A stretch of 64,000 nt of DNA from Acholeplasma equifetale ATCC 29724. Its GTDB lineage: Bacteria > Bacillota_I > Bacilli_A > Acholeplasmatales > Acholeplasmataceae. This document shows positions 36,524-46,706 of this stretch, piece by piece. The stretch spans positions 186,001 through 250,000 of the forward strand of contig NZ_JHXL01000001.1 in the NCBI RefSeq assembly GCF_000687735.1, read 5' to 3'. Below the pieces are notes generated by a model. That model searched no databases. It saw only the letters and a program-made list of their open reading frames with translations, and was not told where the DNA came from. A program made the translations under genes and the position numbers. Numbering within the stretch: the first letter of the stretch is position 1; each line of letters starts with the position of its first letter.

Positions 36524-36630
36524 TAATATGTTTGTTTTCTAGTATTATTATTCTATTTAGTTATATTTCATAAATCAACGATAACGAAATGTTTTAGATC
36601 ATTTTTAGCTATTTTTATGTATAAAATCAC

Positions 36631-39600
36631 TTAAACAACCTCATATTTACCAAAAGTAATACTATATAGGAATGTTTTGATAGGTTTATTTAGATATATT
36701 TTTGATAGATAATTTTCATAAGATTTGAGTTGTTTTACATAATCTTCTTTATCAATATCTCTTGTTTTATAGTCAATGATATATACACAATCATCAAATT
36801 CAAGTATTAAATCTATAATACCTGATATTTGATTTTCTTCATCATAAAATGGATACTCTTGATAGATATGATGTGCATCTTTTATATAACGATTATCGAA
36901 TGCAGTTGATATAAATTTTTGAATATATATATTATTAGAATTTATATCAAGTTTAGAGTCTTCAAATAGTAAATGCAACTTAGTTCCTTTAATTAAATTT
37001 TCTTTTGAATTATCATCAAACACTGCAAGTTCTTTTTGTGTAACATAATGTTCCTTTATCATATTTGGAGTCAAACTAAACGACTTATCCATTAAATTAT
37101 CAATTAAGCTAGGATAGTAATATTTAGGTTCAAATAGAATTTTATGATAATTTTCATCTTTGAGTGATTCTTTAATTGAAATAATATTTTCACTTTCAAT
37201 GTGATTCAATATTTTTCCTTTTTCGAATAAGAAATCTGTAAAACACTCCAATTTATCATATGATTCTTTTTCATCTAAAATTAAAAATAATGTTCGTTTA
37301 GCGCGAGTTAATGCAACATATAACAATCTTAATTCTTCTTTTAATTGAAATTTTGATATATTTTCTTTCGCTTCATTTCTATAATTTTCATAGACTGCTT
37401 GTAATTTGTTTTTATTATCAAACATTGTAAATCGATTAGGAAAAATTAACTTATGAATTGGATGATATGAGACAGACTTACCAAGTTTTGAATTGAATTT
37501 TTGATTTAAACCACCACAAAATAACACTGTGTATTCTAACCCTTTAGATTGATGAATGTTGGTTATTTTCACACTATTATGTGTTGGAAGATTTAAAATC
37601 TTCTTTTCTAATTTCCCATCACTATAAACTAATTCATATAAATAGTTAATAAAATCAGATCCTATTTTACCTATATCAGTTAATGATTGAGCGAGTTGAT
37701 ATAAATAATCTATTTCAATATCTATGACATCTGTTTGATATCCTAACAGTACTTTATCATATAAATTAAATGTTTTAATCAATGTATCTAAAATACTTTG
37801 ATTTGTTCCGTCAAAAATTACATTTTTTAATTCATTTAATTTTTGATAAATGTCTAAATCAATATTAAAATTCTTATCTTTCAATGCATTGAATAAATCA
37901 AAATCAGAAATTTGAAACAATGGTGATTTAGCTAATGAATAGTACCAATACTTTTTCTTTTTGATATATTCTTGGTTCGTATCCTCAATATATAATGCTA
38001 ACATTAAAGTGTTTGCAACTAACTTAAGAAAGTATGATTTATTTAAATGTACTGGAACCTCAATTGTAAGTGGAATATTTAAATAATCAAATACTTCTTT
38101 GTAAATTGGAAACTTCTTCTGATTTCGATGTAATATTGCAAAATCTTTATATTCAAGTTTTTCGTCTTTTTGCATTAATTCTAATATTTTTTTTCCAACC
38201 GTAAATGCCTCTTCATAAAAATCATAGGAACGCATATCTGGATTTTGGTATTTCTTTAAAAGATAAACACCAGCAAAAGGTAATGCATCAAGTGATTTAT
38301 TACCTGCTTGCATTTCATGGCCTTTATTGTAATTAATATCATATTTTTTCTCATCATCTAAAATACCTTTAAATATTTTATTGATAAAATCAATAACTTT
38401 ACCACTTGAACGGTAATTGATGGATAGGGGTAATTTTGTAATATTTTGATTATTTTGTTTTGCAACAAAATTTTCAGGTTTCGCATCTCTAAATTGATAA
38501 ATACTTTGTTTGATATCCCCTACATATAAAACTTTTACATGTTCATTATCTTTAATTAATAAATCTAAAAATTCAGACTGTGTATCTGATGTATCTTGAT
38601 ACTCATCAACAAATATATATCGATAACGTTGACGCATTCTTTCTAAAATTTGTGGTGAGTTTTTTAGTATATATAAAAGAAATTTTTGAATATCATTGAA
38701 TCCATATTTTTGAGCATTTTGCTTAAATGATTTAACCTTTTTATCAAAATCTCTTAAAATTTCTAAAACAATATCACCATAAATGAATAATATTTTATTA
38801 ATTTTTTCATATGTATGATATGTTACTTCATTCTTATACAAATTTAAAATAGGCTTTAAAGATTCTTCAACATGGCTCTTCTCAATAGGATCTGAAATAT
38901 TTTTAAAATTTCTTCTAGGTAATTTAATAAAGTCAAATGAATTATTTCCTTCATTCAAATATGAAATATAGTATTTCAAAAGTTCAATATATTGTTCATT
39001 GTCATTGATAAAGTTTGTATCAAAAGTATTAATCAATTGTTCAAATTCATCTAAACTTGGTTTTGATATTTCTTGAATAATGTCTGTGTTTGTTAAATGA
39101 TTTATATCAAATTTATCCGATAACTTATCATAGACTTCAACCAAGGCATCAATGAGCTCACTATCAGATGATTTTGTAGTCACATGATATAAAAAGAACT
39201 CGTCATTTTCACGATATTTTTTGTTTTTATACGCTTCTAGCATTATTTCTTTCATGTATTCTCTTTTTATAGATTTAAATACAGCATCATCCAAAATTCC
39301 TATATTTGAATCTAAATTCATAAAACTAGCATTTTGAAGAACAAAATTTAATGCAAAACTATCAAATGTTTGAATATTTGAACCTTCAATTTGGCTTATA
39401 AGATGTTTTAATGAATCCTCTTTTTTAATCAGTTTTTTAACGCGCTCTTTCATTTCAAATGCAGCTTTTTCAGTAAATGTTAAAACTAAAAACGGTTCTA
39501 AGGAACCTTCAAGTTTTATAAGTTCAACAACCTTACTTACTAAAGTGTGTGTTTTACCACTTCCAGCTCCCGCGGGAACGATTGCTTCTTTTGAGCGATC

Positions 39601-39669
39601 TAAAACTATTTTTTCTTGATCATCATTAAGCCCATACTTATCTTTTAAACTATTCATCAATATCTTCAT
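36631..39669 (-). CDS. addA: AddA/RexA helicase-nuclease subunit
   Basis: A UvrD-type helicase of about 1012 residues with a C-terminal nuclease. Walker A is AGAGSGKTHT (about 34-43), motif II VDEYQDTSDTQ, motif VI YVALTRAKR, and the PD-(D/E)XK nuclease is in SGIIDLILEF..YIIDYKTRD (about 945-975). With AddB it processes double-strand breaks for recombination. The start lies inside the 3' end of addB. The ATG at 39669 and one at 39657 are both possible. Confidence 0.93.
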   Translation of the reverse strand: MKILMNSLKDKYGLNDDQEKIVLDRSKEAIVPAGAGSGKTHTLVSKVVELIKLEGSLEPFLVLTFTEKAAFEMKERVKKLIKKEDSLKHLISQIEGSNIQTFDSFALNFVLQNASFMNLDSNIGILDDAVFKSIKREYMKEIMLEAYKNKKYRENDEFFLYHVTTKSSDSELIDALVEVYDKLSDKFDINHLTNTDIIQEISKPSLDEFEQLINTFDTNFINDNEQYIELLKYYISYLNEGNNSFDFIKLPRRNFKNISDPIEKSHVEESLKPILNLYKNEVTYHTYEKINKILFIYGDIVLEILRDFDKKVKSFKQNAQKYGFNDIQKFLLYILKNSPQILERMRQRYRYIFVDEYQDTSDTQSEFLDLLIKDNEHVKVLYVGDIKQSIYQFRDAKPENFVAKQNNQNITKLPLSINYRSSGKVIDFINKIFKGILDDEKKYDINYNKGHEMQAGNKSLDALPFAGVYLLKKYQNPDMRSYDFYEEAFTVGKKILELMQKDEKLEYKDFAILHRNQKKFPIYKEVFDYLNIPLTIEVPVHLNKSYFLKLVANTLMLALYIEDTNQEYIKKKKYWYYSLAKSPLFQISDFDLFNALKDKNFNIDLDIYQKLNELKNVIFDGTNQSILDTLIKTFNLYDKVLLGYQTDVIDIEIDYLYQLAQSLTDIGKIGSDFINYLYELVYSDGKLEKKILNLPTHNSVKITNIHQSKGLEYTVLFCGGLNQKFNSKLGKSVSYHPIHKLIFPNRFTMFDNKNKLQAVYENYRNEAKENISKFQLKEELRLLYVALTRAKRTLFLILDEKESYDKLECFTDFLFEKGKILNHIESENIISIKESLKDENYHKILFEPKYYYPSLIDNLMDKSFSLTPNMIKEHYVTQKELAVFDDNSKENLIKGTKLHLLFEDSKLDINSNNIYIQKFISTAFDNRYIKDAHHIYQEYPFYDEENQISGIIDLILEFDDCVYIIDYKTRDIDKEDYVKQLKSYENYLSKIYLNKPIKTFLYSITFGKYEVV

Positions 39670-41950
39670 CCTCAGATTCAGTGTTATATTGTGTATAATA
39701 CGCTAAAGCTTTATAGACATTTAAGTCTTTTTCGATTAATTCATCGCGTTTTTTTGTCTCTAATGTTCGATTTGGAAATTCTGCATTCATAATTTTATAG
39801 TATACATTATTGACAATTTGCTCATAATTTTTAATAATTTTTTCGCTTATACTGAATATTTCATCATCTTGATTTAAAGTTAATCGAATATTTTTGCTTG
39901 TTTTTTCACTTAAAAATGCGAAAAATTCAACAAAAATATCTTTATTATATCTTTTTAATCCTAAATAAGCATAAGCAATTAATTGAATAATCTGTAAATC
40001 ACTTTTATCAATAGGGTTTTCATTTATAAGATTACAAAGCAACTCTTCAATTTTTTCGTATTTTAATGTTGATTGGTCACTACTCTTAAAGTCAATTATC
40101 TCAAATGATTCATCATTTTCAATTAATAAATCTAATCGTCCTTTAAGATTTATGGATTCAATGTCTGTTTCAACATATACTTTATTTGCTGAATTAGAAC
40201 GTAAAATAATTTCGCTTAAAGATTGAATCATCAACTTTTTATTTTTTTGAATGAAAAATTCAGCTTGAATTATGAGTATTTCATCTAAAGTTAGATTATT
40301 AATTTCTTTTTCAAAAATATATCTCTTATCTTCGAAGTAAACATCAAAAAAATCATCAAAAAATATATTTTCATCAAATTCTTTTGCTTCAAATTCGATA
40401 ATTAAATCATCAATTCTTTTATCTAAGTCGTTTTTGGATGATCTTTGATTGATTTTTTCAAAGTAACAAATTATTAAAGCAGTTTCAACAAGTTTATGAA
40501 AAAAATCTCCCATAAAAATTGGAATATTTACATCAAAGTTAGATATCTTTAATATGTTTTGAATATAAAAAATATACGGAGATTTTAAATAAGTTATGAT
40601 TTGACTTGGTGATAACTTCAAGTCTAAACTTTGAATATATTGTTTTAAGATATTTAATTCAGATGCATTAAGTTTAAAATCATTGTTAAATGTTGTTAAA
40701 AGTTTATCTTCATTTGTGCTTTTGAAAAATGATTTGTATGTATTTAAAGAAAACTTATGTGTTAATATTTCTTTTGAAATTTTTCTAGGTTCAATATTAT
40801 TAAACTGTTTAATAATATCACTCGGTACGTATTCTTGATAAATATCCTTTAAGGAGAATGATACATATTCAATACGTTTAGTTTGTAAAAGATAAGTAAA
40901 TAATTTTTCATGGTATAAGTTTTCTTCATGACTTGTTGGATAACCTATTTGAAGTTTTTCTTCATTACTTAAAAATTCATTATCTTTCTTGATATTTGGA
41001 AAATAACTATAATTAGCATGGATGACGTATATTAAAGCATCTTCATTGAGCATTTGAACTTCTTCGAATTTAATTGCATGGATAACATTTGTTATACGAT
41101 CTTTTCGTAATTTTGCTTCTTTAATATCTGATACAATGATTTTTTTTGTTGTTTCTTCATCATATTTATGTAGTGGATAACGATTTAATATTTGAACAAT
41201 AAGTTCATTAATTCTTTGTTCGATTTGATTTTCTGTAGGTTCAACTATCTTTTTTATAAGTTCTTCAATCGATAATTTAATTAAATTTTGAGTATATTTA
41301 AAATTCCATAATTGAAGATCCTTAGCCATATCAATTGATATACCATAACTTAATGCTAATTTATTAATGACTCTTTCATTTTTATCATTTATTCCAGCAA
41401 TGTATATTGAATCAGGACTTATACCTGACTCTAATTTATGAGAAATTGATTCAAATAAATAAAATATTTCTTCTTCCATCGTATCAAATTGATATACTTT
41501 TGGTATATATTTATTACTTTCTAAAATAACTTCATACTTTAATTGATGTTTATCTAAAAGTTTTTTTAAATAAATAGGTTGAGATAAAAATATAAATAAT
41601 GAATCTTTATTTTTTTCAATAAAATCATGATGATAATGAAGCTGATTTATAAATGGATGAATGAATTCTTTTAAAGCATGTGTATCATCGACATAACTTA
41701 AAAACTTTAATTTTTCTTTAATAATTGATATTGGTTCATTTGTTTTAGCATAGATATCCAAAATAAGATGATTTTCATAAGAAAACGAAAGTTTAGTCAG
41801 TAATTCTTTATGAGACATTAACTTAAATTTAAAAAGATGATGATGTGTTAATTCATATTCTGATTTTAATTTTATAAAATTAGAATATATTGCATCATCA
41901 ACAACAATAACATATTTAGAATCATTATATTTTAATAAAATATCTATCAT
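39650..41950 (-). CDS. addB: AddB/RexB nuclease subunit
   Basis: About 766 residues, recognised from its operon with addA and from a C-terminal PD-(D/E)XK nuclease (LKGRLDLLIEN..EIIDFKSSD, about 620-650). The N-terminal half corresponds to a degenerate helicase. It is much shorter than Bacillus AddB (about 1166) and I see only two cysteines, so the 4Fe-4S cluster of AddB is absent, as in RexB-like forms. The frame begins with GTG at 41962, but GTGGGG is spaced for the ATG at 41950. Confidence 0.82.
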   Translation of the reverse strand: MIDILLKYNDSKYVIVVDDAIYSNFIKLKSEYELTHHHLFKFKLMSHKELLTKLSFSYENHLILDIYAKTNEPISIIKEKLKFLSYVDDTHALKEFIHPFINQLHYHHDFIEKNKDSLFIFLSQPIYLKKLLDKHQLKYEVILESNKYIPKVYQFDTMEEEIFYLFESISHKLESGISPDSIYIAGINDKNERVINKLALSYGISIDMAKDLQLWNFKYTQNLIKLSIEELIKKIVEPTENQIEQRINELIVQILNRYPLHKYDEETTKKIIVSDIKEAKLRKDRITNVIHAIKFEEVQMLNEDALIYVIHANYSYFPNIKKDNEFLSNEEKLQIGYPTSHEENLYHEKLFTYLLQTKRIEYVSFSLKDIYQEYVPSDIIKQFNNIEPRKISKEILTHKFSLNTYKSFFKSTNEDKLLTTFNNDFKLNASELNILKQYIQSLDLKLSPSQIITYLKSPYIFYIQNILKISNFDVNIPIFMGDFFHKLVETALIICYFEKINQRSSKNDLDKRIDDLIIEFEAKEFDENIFFDDFFDVYFEDKRYIFEKEINNLTLDEILIIQAEFFIQKNKKLMIQSLSEIILRSNSANKVYVETDIESINLKGRLDLLIENDESFEIIDFKSSDQSTLKYEKIEELLCNLINENPIDKSDLQIIQLIAYAYLGLKRYNKDIFVEFFAFLSEKTSKNIRLTLNQDDEIFSISEKIIKNYEQIVNNVYYKIMNAEFPNRTLETKKRDELIEKDLNVYKALAYYTQYNTESEDEDIDE

Positions 41951-41997
41951 AATTAACCCCACTTATTGATAGTTTCATTATAACATTTTTTAGATAT

Positions 41998-42022
41998 AAA
42001 AAAGACGTATCGCTACGTCTTT
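41998..42022 (-). terminator. Terminator of the repeat lipoprotein gene
   Basis: On the minus strand AAAGACGTA pairs with TACGTCTTT around a 4-base loop and continues into T. Confidence 0.88.
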
Positions 42023-43323
42023 TATCCTTTATATTCGCTCCATTCAATATAACTAATTGTTGCTCGATGTCCAGATGAAACTTCTAAAACAATTGTTATA
42101 ATACCTGTTGTATTGATATTTTCTATAGTGAATACTTTACCTTTGCTTGCTTCTTTGTTATCTGCAAATTTATGTTTAGATTGATGTACTTCAAAACCAT
42201 TTTGAATAACTGTAAATGTTAATATGACGTTATTTGCAGAATCACTTCCGCCACCTTTTGGATAGGTTGATTCTTTAGAATAAGGTAAACGAGCATGGAA
42301 ACTAAAGTATCCAATACCGTTTGGAACGTCATGAACTGTAATTACACCTCTACCCGGTCCTAAACCATCTCCACGCCCAATTAATGTCACCGCTTTGGGA
42401 CTATTTTCACTAATTCCTAAATCAGTACGATACCATTCAAAACTATATGAAAAATTATTAAGCATGTAATCAAATGTATTGATGTACTCACTTTTAGGAG
42501 AACCAAGTGAATCTCTATACTCAATAATACCTTGGAATGACTCTTTATGAATAACTGTTTGAGCAGAAATAATACGCCATTGTGCAATGACAGTTTTTGA
42601 TTCTGTCATATTCACTGTATAAACTTTTTGATCTTCTAAAAACCAACCTAAAAATTCATAATTTGGTCTTGTTAAATTGGGAAGTAAATATTCAGTGTTT
42701 TCTTCCAAATGTAAAATTTCAACTTTAGAATCATAACCATAATTTAATGTCAATTCGTAAATTGTTACTATTTTCGTAAATCTTGCAATAATATCAATTG
42801 ATTGTGTTAATATCATCGGAAGACTAATAAGTGAATCATTTATATAAAAACCTTTGAAATCGTATCCTTCAAATGATGGTTGGTTAAGTGTTGTAAGTTC
42901 ACTATTTTGTAAAACTTCAAATGAATCAATAACCTCATTTGTAACACTATTCAAAATTCTTATAGTAACATAAACATCTTCTTCTTTTGATTCAACATGA
43001 ATAACATTTAATTCAAAAGATTGTTTTAATTTATCTTGATGATTTATTAAAGTTGCAGTTAATGTGACTTTTATATCGATTTCTTCTGGTTGTGTTACTT
43101 TTGCTAAAGAACCTTTTATTTCAATAATATGAGGTGCAGAACTCATCCATTCAATGTCGTGATCATGCGTTTTAGTTGCTAACACAAAATCCTTTGAAAT
43201 ATGTTCAAAAGAATCGTTTTCACTAAATATAAATAAATTATTGAAATAGTCTACATTTTCATTTGTACAACTTACAATGAATAAACTCATTATAAACAAA
43301 AATGTTATATATATTTTCTTCAT
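42022..43323 (-). CDS. Surface lipoprotein with InlB-like (Flg_new) repeats
   Basis: A 433-residue protein. The signal peptide ends in a lipobox with Cys19 (LFIVSC). At about 115-255 two InlB/Listeria-Bacteroides-type repeats are visible (FEGYDFKGFYINDSLI..IIARF, and RPNYEFLGWFLEDQKV..VIAQWR). The C-terminal half (about 265-433) looks like a beta-sandwich. The product would be displayed on the outer face of the membrane. AAAGGAG precedes the ATG. It is downstream of the broken esterase gene and may be co-transcribed with it. The binding target is unknown. Confidence 0.82.
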   Translation of the reverse strand: MKKIYITFLFIMSLFIVSCTNENVDYFNNLFIFSENDSFEHISKDFVLATKTHDHDIEWMSSAPHIIEIKGSLAKVTQPEEIDIKVTLTATLINHQDKLKQSFELNVIHVESKEEDVYVTIRILNSVTNEVIDSFEVLQNSELTTLNQPSFEGYDFKGFYINDSLISLPMILTQSIDIIARFTKIVTIYELTLNYGYDSKVEILHLEENTEYLLPNLTRPNYEFLGWFLEDQKVYTVNMTESKTVIAQWRIISAQTVIHKESFQGIIEYRDSLGSPKSEYINTFDYMLNNFSYSFEWYRTDLGISENSPKAVTLIGRGDGLGPGRGVITVHDVPNGIGYFSFHARLPYSKESTYPKGGGSDSANNVILTFTVIQNGFEVHQSKHKFADNKEASKGKVFTIENINTTGIITIVLEVSSGHRATISYIEWSEYKG

Positions 43324-43340
43324 ATGACTCCTTTTTTAGG

Positions 43341-44375
43341 TTACTTTATATTTTCTAAGAAAGATAATAACACATCAAAAGTTTCTTTTGCATAATTTCT
43401 ATTATCACTAGAAATCGTACCTAAATTAAATTGATATTCATGAGTTAATACTGCTTCATAATAAACTTCTGTTACATCAACACCTAATGACTTTAAAGTT
43501 GCTCCTAGTTGTTTTCCATGATCTTCAAACGATAACGTATTCGCATCGGTAATAAATGCAGTTGGAAAGTCACTTGTAACATACTGATTTAATGTTAACA
43601 TTTCCCAAGACTCATTTGACACCCAATTATAATCACCTAAAAAAGCATAACCTATGTTGTTAGCAAAAAACGGTATAATTTGATCGGTTAAGATATTTGA
43701 AACACTTCTTAATTTTGAGTCTTGTTCAACTAAATTTCTTAATTTGGTAAAATCATAAGGCCCACAAAAAAGAACAATACCTAATAGTTGATCTTTGTCA
43801 AGAACGGGTGTAATAGAAGTTAAAGTTGCATAATTTGGATTTGTTTGAATAAGTGTAAATTGAGCTGCTAAAAATGCACCAGCTGAATCACCACCTATAA
43901 TGAATTCTTGATCATTAATGAATGGGTATTTTCCTTTGATGGTTTCCATATATTGAACCATTTCACCAATTTGGATAATTGGTGCTGGATAATGTGTTTC
44001 GTACCCTAAAGCATAATTCATATTAATAATTGCATAACCTTCATTTGCTAATACAATCATATAATTTTCAACTTCAGTCTTATCACCTGCAACAAAAGCT
44101 CCACCATGAATCCAAAGAATCGTTGGAACATTTGGCTGATTTTTTAAATCTTTTCTAACGATAATATCAAATTAATTTGAATTATATTCTGATGGATAAT
44201 CCAAATCTTTTATGACTTCAACATTTTCTTTAATAGCACTTAAATTTTCGTGATCTGTATATGTAGTTTGGTTAAAGGCCCATCGAACAAACCAGATAGA
44301 AGGTGTTAAACTAGCTTTAAACCATACAAATACAATCATTAAAAGTGCGAAAATGCTTAACAAATAAATAAACAT
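43341..44375 (-). pseudogene. Alpha/beta-hydrolase esterase gene interrupted by a TAA codon
   Basis: Two pieces in the same frame make one esterase of about 344 codons. Residues 1-67 carry a membrane anchor (IYLLSIFALLMIVFVWF). TAA at 44172-44174 replaces codon 68, and then come the oxyanion motif IHGGAF, the nucleophile motif IIGGDSAGAFL and a late His in VLTHEYQ. All catalytic elements of the hormone-sensitive-lipase-like family remain. The ATG at 44375 lacks a ribosome site, while the protein-like frame continues upstream to a TAG near 44451, so the 5' end may also be damaged. Confidence 0.85.
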
Positions 44376-44515
44376 TGTACTTAATAAACGTTTTAAAAAA
44401 ACATAAATCTTCCATGGTATAAAATTAAGTGCAATATTTTTAATCTAATACCATATATCATATAAAGTTAAAACAAATTAAACTTATAATCATTATATAT
44501 GAATATATATAAAAT

Positions 44516-44545
44516 AAAAAGGGGTTAGCGTAATTTGCTAAACCC
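44516..44545 (-). terminator. Terminator of the acetyltransferase gene
   Basis: On the minus strand GGGTTTAGC pairs with GCTAACCC (one bulged base) around seven bases and runs into CTTTTTATTTT. Confidence 0.82.
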
Positions 44546-44557
44546 AGTAGATTAAAA

Positions 44558-44998
44558 CTACTTTTTATATACGAGTATAATTTCTCCGTTTATGTCTTTT
44601 CTATCTGTTTGTTTGAATCCAAGTTTATCATAAAACTTTAATCCAAAAGTATTATATTCGAAACATGATAAATATACTTCGTTCTTATGATATGTAAGCA
44701 TGAGTTCACCTATTAAATATAATAATGATCTCTTACCATATCCATGACCTTGATAATCTAAATCAATCATGATGTCATCAATCCAGGCTTCATCATTAAA
44801 TAATCCTATAACTGCAAATCCAATCATTGTTCTTGTTTCATTATCCAAATGGATAGATAAAACTTTCCAATTATCTAAATCTTTATAATCCTTTAAAATA
44901 ACGTCTACTGAATCAAGATATGTTTTTTGATTCTCATTTAAATGTAACTCAAATAATTCTTTTGGTGGATTTTTTTTATCAATCAATCGATATTCCAT
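44558..44998 (-). CDS. GNAT family N-acetyltransferase
   Basis: A 146-residue GNAT protein. The acetyl-CoA loop is DYQGHGYGKRSLLYL (about 82-96) and YLSCFEYNTFGLKFYDKLGFKQTDR is the usual C-terminal half. The spacing resembles diamine (spermidine-type) acetyltransferases, but the substrate is not certain. The nearest Shine-Dalgarno-like sequence is about 17 bases upstream. It is monocistronic with its own terminator. Confidence 0.88.
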   Translation of the reverse strand: MEYRLIDKKNPPKELFELHLNENQKTYLDSVDVILKDYKDLDNWKVLSIHLDNETRTMIGFAVIGLFNDEAWIDDIMIDLDYQGHGYGKRSLLYLIGELMLTYHKNEVYLSCFEYNTFGLKFYDKLGFKQTDRKDINGEIILVYKK

Positions 44999-45188
44999 AA
45001 AATAAAATATTCACTTCCCTATATTCTGAATTATACGCTTAATTTATATATAGTAAAGTAATACGTCTATATTAATAATTTTATTTAGTAATTGTAAACA
45101 ATATTGTTTTTTCAGCAATTTCTATCAAATTTGAGTACACTTGTAATTATAAAAAATATTACATATGCAATATCAATAGTTATTAAAG

Positions 45189-45213
45189 AAAAAAGGCTTA
45201 AATAGGCCTTTTT
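45189..45213 (-). terminator. Terminator of the trypsin-like lipoprotein gene
   Basis: On the minus strand AAAAAGGC pairs with GCCTTTTT around eight bases and continues into T. It overlaps the stop codon. Confidence 0.82.
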
Positions 45214-46033
45214 ATATAAATACATTATTTTTAAAATGATTAATTATTAATTTAGAAGGTGTTGCAAAACTCATAGGATTTTCTAAATCATCAGAACCAG
45301 CAAAGTTTATACCTACAATGTTTAAATCAAGATTAATTAACATACTTCCGCTTGATCCACTTTCAATAAGTGCTGTGTGAATAATCGCATCAAAATCTTT
45401 ATATTCTATTCTGTCGTTCATATCATAAACATAAACTTTATTATATTTTACAACATAACCATTGGTTAATACGTTTTTTCGGTCGCCTGGATTACTTAAA
45501 ACAATTACATGTTCATTAATCTCAACGAAACCATCAACAAGATTTAAAACTGTTAATTTTTCTTCCTTTTTCTCAAACACAATGATTGCAATATCCAACA
45601 TTTCATCTTCACTATTGGGATAAACAAAACCATAGTATATGCGTTCATGATAATCTTCAACAAGTATTCGTTGATTACTTACATTTTCATAATTTTCAAC
45701 AACATGTTGATTTGTCAAAGCATAATAGTAATTATCAGTTTCATAAAATATAACTCCACTACCATGAACTTCAGTATATGGTGAAAATATAGTTGATGAA
45801 TAGTACATTCTATTTTTTATTTTAATATTTGCTGTTGAAATCTTTTCATTGACATCACTTAATGATATATCATTCCAACTTTGAGTTGTTTGGATATAAG
45901 GTTCAAAATCAATATTTGAAAGTTTATACGATTCATAATCAGGTATTTCATAATTAATACCCAAAACAAAATCACAACTTGTTAAAATAACTGATGAAAA
46001 TAGTATAGAGATAAAGATAATTATTTTTTTCAT
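45212..46033 (-). CDS. Trypsin-like serine protease lipoprotein
   Basis: A 273-residue protein. The signal peptide ends in a lipobox (SVILTSC, Cys20), so it is anchored outside the membrane. The catalytic triad of an S1 (DegP/trypsin-like) protease is visible: His in ALTNQHVV, Asp in MLDIAIIVF and Ser in ESGSSGSMLINLD. No PDZ domain follows. AAAGGAG precedes the ATG. It is close to two other exported proteins and could act on surface or host proteins, which is inference. Confidence 0.87.
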   Translation of the reverse strand: MKKIIIFISILFSSVILTSCDFVLGINYEIPDYESYKLSNIDFEPYIQTTQSWNDISLSDVNEKISTANIKIKNRMYYSSTIFSPYTEVHGSGVIFYETDNYYYALTNQHVVENYENVSNQRILVEDYHERIYYGFVYPNSEDEMLDIAIIVFEKKEEKLTVLNLVDGFVEINEHVIVLSNPGDRKNVLTNGYVVKYNKVYVYDMNDRIEYKDFDAIIHTALIESGSSGSMLINLDLNIVGINFAGSDDLENPMSFATPSKLIINHFKNNVFI

Positions 46034-46101
46034 ATATTCTCCTTTATCTATCTATTATTTCATATATTATAGTTTTATTTACTTGATTTAATAAATACAA
46101 T

Positions 46102-46479
46102 CTAAAAATCATCTTTGGACTGATTTTCATTATCATCTTTATTATTAAAAAGTTTAGACATTTCTTCTTTAATTTGCTTCATACTTACTCTTTTATCTAA
46201 TAAAACAAATCGTTGAAATATAAGAGCAATAACTAATGTTAATGGCATTAGTGGTGTAAAAGGCGCTGTCCAAAATGCAAATATCCCAGCTCCAATCCCC
46301 ATAAGATATGGATTTCGGAATATCCATCCCAAAATGAAAACACCTGAACCACTTAAAATTGTCCAAACAATAATAAAACTTATAATTCCCCTAATGCTAC
46401 CTAATTTTTTAATAAGTATCCACATTGCAAGGAAAAACTTTTTCCAAAAGTTTATAAATTTCTTCAACATATTTTTCAT
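46102..46479 (-). CDS. Small membrane protein of unknown function
   Basis: A 125-residue protein with a basic N-terminus, two or three hydrophobic helices (GIISFIIVWTILSGSGVFILGWIF, LMGIGAGIFAFWTAPFTPLMPLTLVIALIF) and an acidic, Asn-rich tail. No family is recognised. AAGGATG lies ten bases before the ATG. It is monocistronic, between the protease gene and the divergent antiporter. Confidence 0.65.
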   Translation of the reverse strand: MKNMLKKFINFWKKFFLAMWILIKKLGSIRGIISFIIVWTILSGSGVFILGWIFRNPYLMGIGAGIFAFWTAPFTPLMPLTLVIALIFQRFVLLDKRVSMKQIKEEMSKLFNNKDDNENQSKDDF

Positions 46480-46564
46480 CGCTTATGTGCATCCTTTTTC
46501 TTTTAATAATTATAACATACAAATATAGAATCATATTTTTATGTTAAAAATCATAGATAATTTA

Positions 46565-46592
46565 TTGTTTATATTAAAATCTGTGCTAAAAT
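46565..46592 (+). promoter_or_regulatory. Promoter of the fluoride-riboswitch transcript
   Basis: TTGTTT (46565-46570), a 16-base spacer and TAAAAT (46587-46592) with TG at 46584-46585 form an extended -10 promoter. The predicted start falls at the beginning of the aptamer. Confidence 0.6.
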
Positions 46593-46600
46593 AAAATAAA

Positions 46601-46688
46601 CGGGAATGAAGTTCTCCCTTCGTAAAACGAAAACCGCTTAATGAGCTGATGACTTCTACGAATTTTTTTCGTAGGTCATCATTTTTTT
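46601..46688 (+). promoter_or_regulatory. Fluoride riboswitch (crcB motif) with transcription terminator
   Basis: The aptamer core is complete: GGGAATGAAG and TTCTCCC for the pseudoknot (GGGA with TCCC), GAAGT pairing with ACTTC (P1), AACCGCTTAATGAGC (P2) and the invariant GCTGATGACTTCTAC. A small linker hairpin TTCG-TAAAA-CGAA is inserted. The same GATGACTTCTACGAA then pairs with TTCGTAGGTCATC followed by eight T, a terminator that shares bases with the aptamer. Fluoride would therefore prevent termination and turn the antiporter gene on. Confidence 0.93.
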
Positions 46689-46706
46689 TGGTAATTGGAG
46701 GTACAT

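Noticed and set aside
44172-44174. Programmed readthrough of the esterase TAA
   Set aside because: TAA is the commonest stop here, and no recoding structure or favourable context was seen. A simple nonsense mutation explains it better.
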